DNA of 64,000 nucleotides from Phycisphaerales bacterium (GTDB lineage Bacteria > Planctomycetota > Phycisphaerae > Phycisphaerales > SM1A02): assembly GCA_022446905.1 (NCBI GenBank), contig JAKVBT010000005.1, positions 405,027 through 469,026 on the forward strand, written 5' to 3'. Both the position numbers and the translations under genes were made by a program. This document shows, piece by piece, positions 1-10,464 of this stretch (position 1 is its first letter; every line of letters starts with the position of its first letter). The notes beneath the pieces are model-generated. The model was not told the DNA's origin, made no database searches, and saw only the letters and a list, made by a program, of their open reading frames with translations.

Positions 1-24
1 GCTGTAGGAGTCCAGGCCACAGAG

Positions 25-576
25 GTGGCATTGCGCCAGCATCTTGGACCCTGGGCGCTTCCTGTGGGCTGCGTTTCATTGGCGCAAGCAGTTGCGGAAG
101 TCCTGCATGACAAATGTCAGACATTGGTCACTGCAGAGTCGTGTACTGGTGGAGGCATCGGGGCTGCATTGACCGAAGTTGCTGGAAGCAGCGCCTGGTT
201 TGTGGGTGGTTGGGTCACCTATACCAACGCCCTCAAAACAGCACTCTTGGATGTCCCGGAGGGGCTCTTGGGGCCCGATGGGCCAGGGGCTGTCAGTCAG
301 GATGTCGTTGAGGCGATGGCCGTTGGTGCGCGAACACGCAGTGGCGCTGACCTGGCAATAGCTGTCTCCGGTATTGCTGGGCCAGATGGCGGCACTCCTG
401 AGAAGCCAGTTGGCACTGTCTGGATCGCTGTTGCTGATGAAGCAGGCGTTGATGCCAGGCACATGCAGTATTCCGGTGATCGCGGCGTCGTGCGTTCAGC
501 CACGGTGCGTTCGGCTCTACAACTGGTTCGATGGCGGGTCTGTGGGGTGGAGGAGCGATTGTGGCAGCAGGTGTAA
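25..576 (+). CDS. pncC: Nicotinamide-nucleotide amidohydrolase, CinA C-terminal/PncC family
   Basis: Predicted cytoplasmic deamidase that converts nicotinamide mononucleotide to nicotinate mononucleotide in NAD recycling. The family landmarks are visible in order: TAESCTGG at residues 36-43, GSSAWFVGGWVTYTN, AVSGIAGPDGG and KPVGTVW, over about 165 residues, which is the length of the stand-alone PncC domain. The start shown is a GTG. The frame is open to base 1 of the window, so a longer protein (for example full CinA with its N-terminal domain) starting outside cannot be excluded. Its end overlaps the likely folK start by 16 bp, so the two genes are probably co-transcribed. Confidence 0.88.
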   Translation: MALRQHLGPWALPVGCVSLAQAVAEVLHDKCQTLVTAESCTGGGIGAALTEVAGSSAWFVGGWVTYTNALKTALLDVPEGLLGPDGPGAVSQDVVEAMAVGARTRSGADLAIAVSGIAGPDGGTPEKPVGTVWIAVADEAGVDARHMQYSGDRGVVRSATVRSALQLVRWRVCGVEERLWQQV

Positions 577-1085
577 GTCGTGTCATGGTCGGTCTGGGAT
601 CCAATCTTGGAGACCGGGTTGCCAACCTCATGTCGGCAGTTGAGCGACTGGATGCGCTTATGCATACAGATGTGGCCGTAGTGAGTACGTTTCTTTCAAC
701 CGATCCTGTTGATGTGGTGGATCAGCCTGAATTTGTCAATGCGGTTGTTGATCTTCGGACAATGCTTGAGCCCGGCGACCTTTTGCTCCATCTGCTGGAC
801 ATTGAAAAATCCATGGGGCGGCAACGTGATGGGGTGGTGCCAAGGGGACCAAGAGAGATCGATCTCGATCTGCTTCTATGGGAAGATCGCTGCATCAACT
901 CACCGGGTCTGACATTGCCACATCCACGGATGCATGAACGCACTTTTGTACTCGTGAGTTTGGTTGAGATTGATCCATCGCTTGTGCATCCAGTATTGGG
1001 CTGCACCATGGGCGCATTGCTTGAAGAGGATATTGTCAAGAATGGTCCGATTGATCAGCGATGTCGTCTACTTGCGGACGCTTGA
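561..1085 (+). CDS. folK: HPPK, 2-amino-4-hydroxy-6-hydroxymethyldihydropteridine diphosphokinase
   Basis: Transfers pyrophosphate from ATP to 6-hydroxymethyl-7,8-dihydropterin in folate synthesis. Diagnostic segments are VGLGSNLGDR near the N-terminus, QPEFVNAVVDLRT, IEKSMGRQR, GPREIDLDLLLW and LPHPRMHERTFVLVSL, the complete HPPK order. GTG at 561 is chosen because a strong GGAGGAG lies 6-7 bp upstream; ATG 531 and ATG 585 are alternatives. The start lies inside the end of pncC. The 3' end overlaps the convergent dacB stop by 18 bp. A second folate gene, folD, lies at 17.2 kb. Confidence 0.93.
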   Translation: MAAGVSRVMVGLGSNLGDRVANLMSAVERLDALMHTDVAVVSTFLSTDPVDVVDQPEFVNAVVDLRTMLEPGDLLLHLLDIEKSMGRQRDGVVPRGPREIDLDLLLWEDRCINSPGLTLPHPRMHERTFVLVSLVEIDPSLVHPVLGCTMGALLEEDIVKNGPIDQRCRLLADA

Positions 1086-2504
1086 GGCGATGGTTGCGAC
1101 GATGGCATCCTGCATGGCTTTGGCAGGGCGAGTGCGGTCGGTGTTGTTCACGATGATGCTAAAAGCAAATCGCCGAGCGTCAGAACGGGTCACGAGCCCA
1201 GACAGCGCAGAGACCCGGTTGATGTAACCGGATTTGGCTTGAATCAATGCCCCAGTGGCATCCGCAGCACTCAATCGTCCTTTGAGCGTTCCTTCACCAG
1301 GGGTCGCCAAAGAGTCCAGAAAGACCACCTCGGCCGCCGTATCTCCATCAAAGGCGCACAGCCAGGCTGCCAGTAGCCCAGCTGTGACCCGATTGCCGCG
1401 GCTGAGTCCGGAGCCATCCTCGACATGTAGGCCTTGGGCATCTCCGGTGAGTTGTTGCGCCGTACGGATGACAATTCGGCCACCATCAATACGTGTGCCG
1501 GGTCGACCGGTGGTGTGATGCGCAAGGCGTTTGAGTAGTGACTCTGCATACACATTGGTGCTATAGGCGTTACAGATGTCCAAGGTGGTCGCGATTGGGG
1601 TCACGATTGGTGGGCCAATTGGTGTGCCGGCAGCAGGAGGCTCGTCGGCATTGGCAAGGCGCACACTGCCGACTGAAATCCCTCGCCGTCGCAGCAAGGA
1701 CGCGAGCAACTCTCCAGTGCGCAGTGCTGGTTCATCAATGCTAATTTCAACGCCAGCAGATTGCCCAGGGGACACCTTGCCCTTGAGCACAATGCGGTTC
1801 GCATCTAATTGGCGCACCGGATCAAGCGCCGCAGACTTTTTGCCGCGTGTGTCCAAGGTGATGGAATCAACTACGCGGATGTCTGGGTATTCAGGGCTCA
1901 TGGGTCGCACTTGCACGCGACTAGGCGTACCTCGGGCTGAGAGCATGACGGTGTTGCGGTGAAAGTTGAGCCCGGAGATCGGCGCGCTGTGTCGCCGGTC
2001 GAACTGGTTCTCTGGCCACTCCGGCGGTGTCGCCTCACGGTCAAAGACCCGGTCATCGACGATCAGTGTTGTGACCGAACGCAGCCCAGACTGCTCGACG
2101 GCGGATGCCCAGACATCAAGGAGTTTTTCTGGGGTTATGTCGCCCATGCTCGATAAGAGGCGGGGATCGCCAAGGGCCGGATCACCATCGCCCTCCAGAA
2201 TCAGTGTGTCTCCGCGCCGTAACAGGCGCGTTTCAAAGCGAAAGTCAGCGCCAAGCACCAAGGCCGCAGTTCCGGCAGTAAGCACTTTCATGTTGCTTGC
2301 AGGGATACGGATTTGATCCGCATTGATGTCTACGATCAATTGGCCTGTGTCACAATCACGTACCGCAACGGAGATCTGATCATCTGTATACGACCGTGAT
2401 GCGATGATGGACTCGACCTGCTGTTGCAGCGCCGCAGTCGCTGTGGAGGTGATACACACTCCGAAGATGACCGCGGTGGCTGCTCGAACGGCTTGAGTGA
2501 ACAT
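1068..2504 (-). CDS. dacB: D-alanyl-D-alanine carboxypeptidase/endopeptidase, peptidase S13 (PBP4-like)
   Basis: Periplasmic penicillin-binding protein that trims peptidoglycan stem peptides or cleaves cross-links. Seen: an N-terminal signal peptide (hydrophobic residues about 10-24 ending ATA), the acylation motif S70-N-M-K73, an S-T-N triad in NAYSTNVYAESLL and a K-S-G box in IQAKSGYINR. The 478-residue length suits the family. The start is placed at ATG 2504 rather than ATG 2513: no Shine-Dalgarno is present, but TACGAT lies 7 bp before 2504, as in other candidate leaderless genes here. The frame runs open further upstream into ligA, but the signal peptide argues against that start. Divergent from ligA. 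Confidence 0.9.
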   Translation of the reverse strand: MFTQAVRAATAVIFGVCITSTATAALQQQVESIIASRSYTDDQISVAVRDCDTGQLIVDINADQIRIPASNMKVLTAGTAALVLGADFRFETRLLRRGDTLILEGDGDPALGDPRLLSSMGDITPEKLLDVWASAVEQSGLRSVTTLIVDDRVFDREATPPEWPENQFDRRHSAPISGLNFHRNTVMLSARGTPSRVQVRPMSPEYPDIRVVDSITLDTRGKKSAALDPVRQLDANRIVLKGKVSPGQSAGVEISIDEPALRTGELLASLLRRRGISVGSVRLANADEPPAAGTPIGPPIVTPIATTLDICNAYSTNVYAESLLKRLAHHTTGRPGTRIDGGRIVIRTAQQLTGDAQGLHVEDGSGLSRGNRVTAGLLAAWLCAFDGDTAAEVVFLDSLATPGEGTLKGRLSAADATGALIQAKSGYINRVSALSGLVTRSDARRFAFSIIVNNTDRTRPAKAMQDAIVATIASSVRK

Positions 2505-2528
2505 GGGGGGCATCGTACCGCCCGCTGT

Positions 2529-4562
<2,034 letters not shown>

Positions 4563-4659
4563 TCGATCGTTGAATAGGGTTTATGGCCCTCTGCTCTGGA
4601 ATCCGCATCAGGGCATTATCAAAGCGTGAGGCAGGCCAGTTCGATAGGATTGCATTTGC

Positions 4660-5094
4660 ATGGGACAAGTTGCACTTGGACTTCGAAGCCTGGCTTTTCG
4701 GATTGTGGTCTTCGTGATCATGGCCGCGATGTTGGCGTGGATTCTCGGCGGCACGTTGTGGCCGCGACCAGTCTCTGTCATGCAGCCTGATTCGGTCACT
4801 TTGGCTGGGAATACCTACCGTTGGAAGGTGACGGTGGATCAGGTGGCTGGAGCCGTGCGGTATACCCTGTGCAGGCAAGATGGCGACACCTGGATCGCTG
4901 TGCCTAATGGGGGGCCGTTTCTGACGGCAGCTCCATTGACCGTTGTCACCACATCCGCAGGCACATCGAGGATTGAGTCCTCTGTCTGGTCAGATGCCAA
5001 CAAGGTGAATCGTCTGACCGTGGATGATGCAGGGCAGGTGCAGGTCGCGGGGGTGGCGGTCAGTATCGACCAGGTTGCAGAGTCGACGCCCTGA
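4660..5094 (+). CDS. Small membrane-anchored protein of unknown function
   Basis: I do not recognise this 144-residue protein. It has one transmembrane segment at about residues 13-33, then an approximately 110-residue polar, Val/Thr/Asp-rich region probably outside the membrane (for example TYRWKVTVDQVAG and NKVNRLTVDDAGQVQVAG). Residue composition and codon choice look like a real gene. Its last 256 bp lie antisense to the 3' end of the uppP reading frame, so the two annotations compete over 4839-5094. The start lacks a clear Shine-Dalgarno; TAGGAT lies 9 bp upstream. Confidence 0.6.
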   Translation: MGQVALGLRSLAFRIVVFVIMAAMLAWILGGTLWPRPVSVMQPDSVTLAGNTYRWKVTVDQVAGAVRYTLCRQDGDTWIAVPNGGPFLTAAPLTVVTTSAGTSRIESSVWSDANKVNRLTVDDAGQVQVAGVAVSIDQVAESTP

Positions 5095-5987
5095 ACTCGT
5101 ACCGTGGCATCCTCGGCGGGACTCTCGGGTGTGAATTGCACCCAGCCTTGAGCCATCATGAAGCCCAGCACGATGGTCAAGCCAATTCGATACCAGCCAA
5201 AGACCGTCAGGCCGTGGGTATTGAGCCAGGCCACGAGCCACTTGATAGCAATCGCTGCTGAAACAAAGGCAGCCAGGATGCCAATCACCACGGGCGTCCA
5301 TCCGAGCACCTCAAACATATTGGCATCATCGCCGCTGACGTTCTTGATGAGTTTGTAGACCGTAGCGCCGCCAAGCGTCGGAAGTCCGAGGATGAAGGAG
5401 AACTCAGCTGCGCGAGCAGGGCGCAAGCCAACCCACATGCCACCAAGGATGGTGACCATGGATCGGCTCGTGCCTGGCCACATCGCAATGCACTGCAGCA
5501 ATCCGATTTGCAAGGCTGCGGACATGCTCAGGTCGGCTGCGGATAGGTCTTTTGCTTCTTTTGATTGTTCTGCCTTTGGTTTGCCTCGAGAGGCCAGCAG
5601 CATGATGACCCCGCCAGCAGCTAAGGCAAACAAAACAGGCACCGGGTGCATCAATCGTGCTTCAATCCAGTCATCAAGCAGCGGTCCAAGCAGGGCTGCA
5701 GGCAGAAAGGCGATGAAGCAGTTGCGGGCAAGTTGAAAGCCGCGGGGATCGCGTCCTGCCAGACCACGGATCATGGACCAGATGGAGGTGCGATAAAGGC
5801 CGAGGACCGCCAAGATGGCGCCACCCTGAATGACGATCAGTAGGGCATCTGTGCTGCGGCGAATGTCCTCAGAACCATCGAGTCCCAACAACGAGGCTGC
5901 CAGGACAAGATGGCCCGTACTGCTGATCGGCAGAAATTCAGTGATGCCCTCGACGAGGCCGAGGATGATGGCATCGAAAATCGTCAA
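4839..5987 (-). CDS. uppP: Undecaprenyl-diphosphate phosphatase with long C-terminal extension
   Basis: Integral membrane enzyme that dephosphorylates undecaprenyl diphosphate to regenerate the lipid carrier for cell-wall synthesis. Family motifs are present: LGLVEGITEFLPISSTGHL at the N-terminus and MWPGTSRSMVTILGG, among multiple hydrophobic segments. The TTG start at 5987 is supported by GAGAGGAGT about 7 bp upstream. The family-like part ends near base 5130 (GFMMAQGWVQFT). About 96 further residues follow before the first stop. That tail has no membrane segments, is rich in Ala/Thr/Cys and is read opposite another plausible gene, so it may be a real extension, a fortuitous read-through tail, or the result of a frameshift. 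Confidence 0.9.
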   Translation of the reverse strand: MTIFDAIILGLVEGITEFLPISSTGHLVLAASLLGLDGSEDIRRSTDALLIVIQGGAILAVLGLYRTSIWSMIRGLAGRDPRGFQLARNCFIAFLPAALLGPLLDDWIEARLMHPVPVLFALAAGGVIMLLASRGKPKAEQSKEAKDLSAADLSMSAALQIGLLQCIAMWPGTSRSMVTILGGMWVGLRPARAAEFSFILGLPTLGGATVYKLIKNVSGDDANMFEVLGWTPVVIGILAAFVSAAIAIKWLVAWLNTHGLTVFGWYRIGLTIVLGFMMAQGWVQFTPESPAEDATVRVQGVDSATWSILTATPATCTCPASSTVRRFTLLASDQTEDSILDVPADVVTTVNGAAVRNGPPLGTAIQVSPSCLHRVYRTAPAT

Positions 5988-6107
5988 CTGCGGACTCCTC
6001 TCAAGAGGGCGTGATCCAGACGTATGATGTCATCGGTCCATGGATGCTGCCACGCACATTCTTGTTCAATGCTTCTGCTGTAAATACCAGCAGCAAAGGG
6101 CTGTTCT

Positions 6108-6656
6108 ATGAACGCCATCGTTCTGATTGGAGCTCGTGGAAGTGGCAAGTCCTCGGTAGCAGCCCAGTTGGGCCCAGAAATGGGGCGTCTGGTAGTTGAC
6201 CTCGATGCAGAAGCGCTGACCCTGGCTGGACAGGACAGCATTACGCAGGTCTTTGCTGAGGATGGGGAGGCACACTGGCGAACTTTGGAAGCGGCGGCCT
6301 TGGTCCAGGCGTTGCAGCATCCCTTGGTGCTCATTGACGCTGGTGGCGGCGTTGGGGCCATTGATCCGGCACGCAGCACGCTCATGCGTGCTCGACGTGA
6401 TCAGCATGCAGTAGCGGTTTGGATTCGCTGTTCTCCAGAAGTCATGGTGGCGCGGCTGGGCGAGGCCCCGGGTGACCGGCCGGCACTGAGTGGGCAGTCG
6501 ACCGTTGCAGAGGAGGCCCAGGCCATTGCCAATGCGCGGGCGGAGGCCTACGCAGCCGCAGCTGATGGCATCGTCAATGGCGACGCATCTGTGGATGCAG
6601 TCGTCGATGAAATCAAGAGGTGGTGGACGGCGCGGTTCGGCGAAGCGCCGCAGTGA
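6108..6656 (+). CDS. aroK: Shikimate kinase
   Basis: Phosphorylates shikimate at the 3-hydroxyl in the pathway to chorismate and aromatic amino acids. Visible: P-loop GARGSGKSS near the N-terminus, the DLD shikimate-binding pair in LVVDLDAEAL, a GGG box in IDAGGGVG, and the lid arginine in GDRPALSG; 182 residues is normal. A weak AAAGGG lies upstream of the ATG. The inverted repeat CTGCTG/CAGCAG at 6075-6093 (7-base loop) sits just before the gene and could be an operator or a chance repeat. Convergent with rpmH, with only 2 bp between stops. Confidence 0.9.
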   Translation: MNAIVLIGARGSGKSSVAAQLGPEMGRLVVDLDAEALTLAGQDSITQVFAEDGEAHWRTLEAAALVQALQHPLVLIDAGGGVGAIDPARSTLMRARRDQHAVAVWIRCSPEVMVARLGEAPGDRPALSGQSTVAEEAQAIANARAEAYAAAADGIVNGDASVDAVVDEIKRWWTARFGEAPQ

Positions 6657-6658
6657 GA

Positions 6659-6802
6659 TCACATCTCGGGGGTGACTCGGCGGCCCATGGCACGCTTGCG
6701 ATTGATCATCTTGCGACCAGCCTTGGTCTTCATCCGGGCACGGAAACCGAACATCCGGGCACGCTTGACCTTGCTGACACGGCGGGGGTAGTGCATCGCC
6801 AT
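6659..6802 (-). CDS. rpmH: Ribosomal protein bL34
   Basis: Small basic protein of the large ribosomal subunit. The 47 residues carry the bL34 hallmarks KRARMFGFRARMKTKAGRK and NRKRAMGRR. ATG 6802 is chosen over longer options because CAGGAG lies about 7 bp upstream. A candidate promoter sits about 75 bp upstream. In most bacteria rnpA follows rpmH; here the next gene downstream is aroK on the opposite strand, so rnpA must be elsewhere or diverged. Confidence 0.93.
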   Translation of the reverse strand: MAMHYPRRVSKVKRARMFGFRARMKTKAGRKMINRKRAMGRRVTPEM

Positions 6803-6875
6803 GGTGAGACTCCTGAGGGCTGAAAGGACATCAAGCGGGCCTAGGGACCATCCCGCGGCCGGGGGGGAATCGGTC

Positions 6876-6904
6876 ATAGTAGCAGATCAAAAAGGAAGTT
6901 CCAA
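6876..6904 (-). promoter_or_regulatory. Candidate sigma-70-type promoter of rpmH
   Basis: On the minus strand, TTGGAA (6904-6899) and TACTAT (6881-6876) are separated by 17 bp. Each hexamer matches consensus in 4 of 6 positions. Transcription would start near 6869 and give a leader of about 65 nt with the rpmH Shine-Dalgarno near its end. Unsupported beyond sequence pattern. Confidence 0.4.
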
Positions 6905-7091
6905 CTCCCCGGATTTGATGCTATGTTTGAGGTGCCGCGAACGGGCGGGACGGCCTCAGCCATCCCGGTCGGACACCGTTGGACTCGCCGAAAGCCCACC
7001 AAGGCACTTTTGCGAGGCTCTCGGGCCGTCCCGTCCTTGCGTGGTAGCGGACCCCTGGCGGGGCCGATGTCATGGAAGGAGCGTCCACCTC

Positions 7092-7817
7092 ATGGACGAT
7101 ATGACGCTCGATCGAGCGCAGGAACTGTTGGGATATGTGTTTGCCGATCGCTCGACTTTGCATCGAGCATTGACGCATGCGTCCATTGCCACTGCCCGTC
7201 ATGACAGTAATGAGCGACTGGAGTTTCTTGGAGATGCAGTGCTTGGACTGGTGGTCTGCGAGTATCTCCATCGCGAGTTTCCAGAACTGCTCGAAGGTGA
7301 AATGACCAAGGTCAAATCGTCGGTCGTCAGCCGGCGTGTTTGTGCCGAGGAGGCCACACGGCTGGGACTGGACACATTGCTGGTGTTGGGTAAGGGCATG
7401 CAGTCTTCTCAGGAACTACCTTCATCCGTAGCCGCAGCTGTTTGGGAGTCCGTCATCGGGGCGCTCTTCCTCGACGGTGGCTATGAAGTAGCAACTACAT
7501 TCATTCTTGATGCGCTCAAGGATCGAATTGCCAAGGCAGTTGAGAGTGGGCATCACCACAATTTCAAAAGCGTGCTACAGCAGATTGCTCAGCAGATGAA
7601 AGCACCGCCACCGACCTACACCGTGCTGGATGAGAAGGGCCCGGACCACGCCAAGTGCTTCGAGGTTGGAGTGACGGTCGATGGCCGTGTGTTTGACGCG
7701 CGTTGGGGCCCGAATAAGAAGCGAGCCGAGCAAGACGCAGCACTTGCGGCGCTGGAAGAACTTGGCATTGCTGCAGTCAACGAACTGGGTGAAGTGACGG
7801 TGAACTTCGAGCAGTAG
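7092..7817 (+). CDS. rnc: Ribonuclease III
   Basis: Double-strand-specific endoribonuclease for rRNA and mRNA processing. The 241 residues have the RNase III signature NERLEFLGDAVLG, a second acidic catalytic segment AAAVWESVIGALFLDGG, and a C-terminal dsRNA-binding domain (FKSVLQQIAQQ...KKRAEQDAALAALEELG). ATG 7092 has AAGGAG 10 bp upstream; ATG 7101 is an alternative. The 289 bp between rpmH and rnc hold the rpmH promoter candidate; I see no other gene there. The stop lies 11 bp from the convergent repeat-protein gene. Confidence 0.95.
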   Translation: MDDMTLDRAQELLGYVFADRSTLHRALTHASIATARHDSNERLEFLGDAVLGLVVCEYLHREFPELLEGEMTKVKSSVVSRRVCAEEATRLGLDTLLVLGKGMQSSQELPSSVAAAVWESVIGALFLDGGYEVATTFILDALKDRIAKAVESGHHHNFKSVLQQIAQQMKAPPPTYTVLDEKGPDHAKCFEVGVTVDGRVFDARWGPNKKRAEQDAALAALEELGIAAVNELGEVTVNFEQ

Positions 7818-7828
7818 TGGGAACTGCC

Positions 7829-9409
7829 TCAGGGGGCTGGGGCTGGAGCTACATAGACGCTGCCGGTGCCCTGGCCAGTACTGCCTGCGGCGACCACGGT
7901 CTGGCCCTGGCCGTTCTGGAACGCCGCAGCGCCTCCGGGACCATCGGTAGTGATGCCCGCGAGCACAACTGGGGTGCCATCCGCATTCATGAGGTTTAAG
8001 GCGCCGCCTCGAGTTGCAGCGGCCAATGCAGCCAGTGTTCGGCCACCAGAGACAATGGCGATTTCGGGCGAGCCATCTGTTGCGGCCCCGGCAACGACCC
8101 AGCCTTGCGCTGTGCGTGTCAGCATTTGGCCGTTGCCATCATGCATACCACGAAGACTGGCAGCGACTTGGCCAGTTGTATCAGTGATGGCAAATAACCC
8201 TTGTCCATGGGCGCTGGTGGACATTGAGGCGGCCCGGTGCCCGCCAGGTGCAAGGACATCAATGGAAGGTCGCTGTCCGTCTGTGCCTCCAAGCAGTCGC
8301 ACTTGGCCCGACTCGCCGCTGCCCAGTACCACCTGTCCAGCGCCACTGGAGGCGAGCAGTCTGATGCCTCCATGTTCGGTCATCATGACTGGAGCAGAAG
8401 CCCCACTGGCAAGGGTGACAGATTCGGTGCCAACCCCATGGAGTGCAATCTCAGCATCTTGACCTTCAGCATGCAGTCCACTGACGGTCCCGGCACTGAG
8501 CTTCGTGCTCGCATCGCCGGCAATGACTTCGCAGCGCGCATGGCCATCGGTCAAATCACTGGTGAGCCAGGGTTGATCATGGACAGAGGCAGCCAGGCGA
8601 CCTTGGCCAAGGTGCAGTGCAGTATCTGCGCTCTGAAGCACCACGCCCTGCTCGTCGCTGGCCAGGCTGATGTGCTCTGTTAATCGGAGTTGTCCGGCGT
8701 GTCCATCAAGTTGGGCATTGGCAACGATGGCCTGCGTGGCAGACAGGTTGGCCCAGTGGGTGCCGTCTACCACACTGAGGCCAACGCTCTCAGGTGTCTC
8801 GGTGCTGGTTTGCACAGCGAGATTGCCATGTGACCAGGTCGTGCTGCCAGCGGCCATCGTGGTTGTGCGGGGATGTTCCGAATCGGCCAAGGTGATGATT
8901 TGCTCGTTGGCAGCAATGCGACAAGCCACGGCATTCTGGCTGGTGCCAATGGCAAGGTGCCCGCCATCGGCATCTGCGCCGAGCGTAGCGCCACGCTGCC
9001 CTTCGGCGGTCCATGCGGCTACGGTGCCACCGGATTCTGTAGCCCAGGCGCCGGCAACATTCACGCCGTTTGTATTCCAAAGCGCAAGGTCACCGCCTTG
9101 CTGATTGGCGGCCAGTCGAAGCAGGTTCGCCCCTTGGGCTGACCAGAAATCAAGTCGGCCACCATGGGTTCCTGCTGCTGCAGCCATCACGATGCGGCCA
9201 TCACCATCGATGATCTCCAGCCGCTGGGCTCGAACCACATCCAAGCGAGTGATGTCTGCGGCAGCAAGCAGCAGCAGCCCGGGGGTCAGCGCTGCCAGCG
9301 CCAAGGTGCCAACTTTCCATCGGCGATGCTGGCGGTTCGCACAGGCCAATTCCCCCTCTAGGCGGCTCAGGCGTGTGTGTAGGTCGGTGTGTGTCAGCTT
9401 GGTGGTCAT
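7829..9409 (-). CDS. Membrane-anchored glycine-rich beta-repeat protein, function unknown
   Basis: 526 residues: a short N-terminal helix with coiled-coil character (residues about 8-30), one transmembrane segment (about 33-51), then about 470 residues of degenerate 25-35-residue repeats of the form hydrophobic-x-D/G-x-x-G...GGxLxLxxxxG, for example LEIIDGDGRIVM, THGGRLDFWSAQGAN, QQGGDLALWNTNG and RGGALNLMNADG. The tail is Ala/Pro-rich. The repeats suggest an extended beta-solenoid or stacked beta-hairpins exposed outside the membrane. Shorter bacterial proteins with a coiled coil, a membrane anchor and 'D-x-x-G-R' repeats resemble it, but no function is known to me. AAGGAGG sits 8 bp before the ATG. 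Highly repetitive but no frame break. Confidence 0.8.
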   Translation of the reverse strand: MTTKLTHTDLHTRLSRLEGELACANRQHRRWKVGTLALAALTPGLLLLAAADITRLDVVRAQRLEIIDGDGRIVMAAAAGTHGGRLDFWSAQGANLLRLAANQQGGDLALWNTNGVNVAGAWATESGGTVAAWTAEGQRGATLGADADGGHLAIGTSQNAVACRIAANEQIITLADSEHPRTTTMAAGSTTWSHGNLAVQTSTETPESVGLSVVDGTHWANLSATQAIVANAQLDGHAGQLRLTEHISLASDEQGVVLQSADTALHLGQGRLAASVHDQPWLTSDLTDGHARCEVIAGDASTKLSAGTVSGLHAEGQDAEIALHGVGTESVTLASGASAPVMMTEHGGIRLLASSGAGQVVLGSGESGQVRLLGGTDGQRPSIDVLAPGGHRAASMSTSAHGQGLFAITDTTGQVAASLRGMHDGNGQMLTRTAQGWVVAGAATDGSPEIAIVSGGRTLAALAAATRGGALNLMNADGTPVVLAGITTDGPGGAAAFQNGQGQTVVAAGSTGQGTGSVYVAPAPAP

Positions 9410-9448
9410 CGGGGAGCCTCCTTGAGGCAGCGGAATATTCAGTGTGCG

Positions 9449-10297
9449 TCAGGCCGGGGTGATCGGGGCATTGGCCACTCGTGGTGGGACTGTTGCCCAG
9501 GCCCTTGCATAGAGATCGGTCGGAAAGGCCAGATAGCCCGGATAATCCTTGTGGGCTTTCGTCACAGCATCGGCATCGACTGTGACTAGGCCAATGGTGT
9601 CTTCGGTTTCGAGCACCACGCTGCCATCAGGGGCAACTGCAATGCTTGGCCCGCCAATGGGCACATCGCCTTCTGGGCCGGGACGGTTGACCGAGAGGAT
9701 CCAGGATCCGCTCGTTAGAGCGTTGGCCTGCCAAATGGGACGCCACTTCACATAGGTCGCGGATTCGGTCGCCCGTGGGTTGAGGATGACTTGGCAGCCC
9801 TGGGCGCCCAAGATGTGACACCCGAAGGGGCGGTTGTTATCGCTGCAGATCTGAATGCCCATTGACAGTCCAAAGGCATCAACAGGGCGGGGGATGGTGT
9901 CATCTGGGCCGTAATGATCGGCTTCCCAGAAGCCGGGCTCGTCGGGGATGTGAATCTTGCGATAGGCGTGCAGGTGCTGACCATCGGGCCCAAAGAGCAG
10001 GGCGGTGTTGAATCGCCGTCCAGCTTGATCGTGCACAATCGCCCCGCCAAGAAGGCCAATGCCACACTCCGCGGCGATATCAGACTGCAATTGATGCAGT
10101 GGACCTTCAGGTGCTTCGGCATCGGCATCAGATGCCTGGCGTGTCGCTGGGACCCATGGCAGCATGCCCAGTTCCGGCAGCACAGCCAATGCAGCGCCGC
10201 GGTCACGAGCCTCACGCAGATGGGCACGAAGGCGGTCAAGATCTTCCGCGTTTGGGAAGACATCACGGATTAAGGCGATTGTCAGGGAGTTGCTCAT
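9449..10297 (-). CDS. Carbon-nitrogen hydrolase (nitrilase superfamily)
   Basis: Predicted amidase/nitrilase-type enzyme cleaving a C-N bond of an unidentified substrate. The catalytic Glu-Lys-Cys triad is in place: glutamate in VLPELGML, lysine in YRKIHIPDEPGFWEADHYGP and cysteine in GIQICSDNNRP; the context resembles N-carbamoylputrescine amidase-like members, but the specificity is uncertain. 282 residues, normal length. ATG 10297 has no Shine-Dalgarno but TACACT lies 6 bp upstream; a longer frame to 10363 exists without better support. Divergent from the SRPBCC gene. Confidence 0.88.
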   Translation of the reverse strand: MSNSLTIALIRDVFPNAEDLDRLRAHLREARDRGAALAVLPELGMLPWVPATRQASDADAEAPEGPLHQLQSDIAAECGIGLLGGAIVHDQAGRRFNTALLFGPDGQHLHAYRKIHIPDEPGFWEADHYGPDDTIPRPVDAFGLSMGIQICSDNNRPFGCHILGAQGCQVILNPRATESATYVKWRPIWQANALTSGSWILSVNRPGPEGDVPIGGPSIAVAPDGSVVLETEDTIGLVTVDADAVTKAHKDYPGYLAFPTDLYARAWATVPPRVANAPITPA

Positions 10298-10464
10298 AGC
10301 AGCAGTGTACGAGGAAGACCCCGATGGTCGAGCACTGCTGATCGTTCCTGGCTGAATCTGCAATGCACCTGCGACTCAAGCATGACGTTCCCCGAGGGCT
10401 TCATGTAGAGGACTGGGTGGGGGTTGGTGATGCAGCAGCACTCGCAGTGACCTACATTGTGTTC

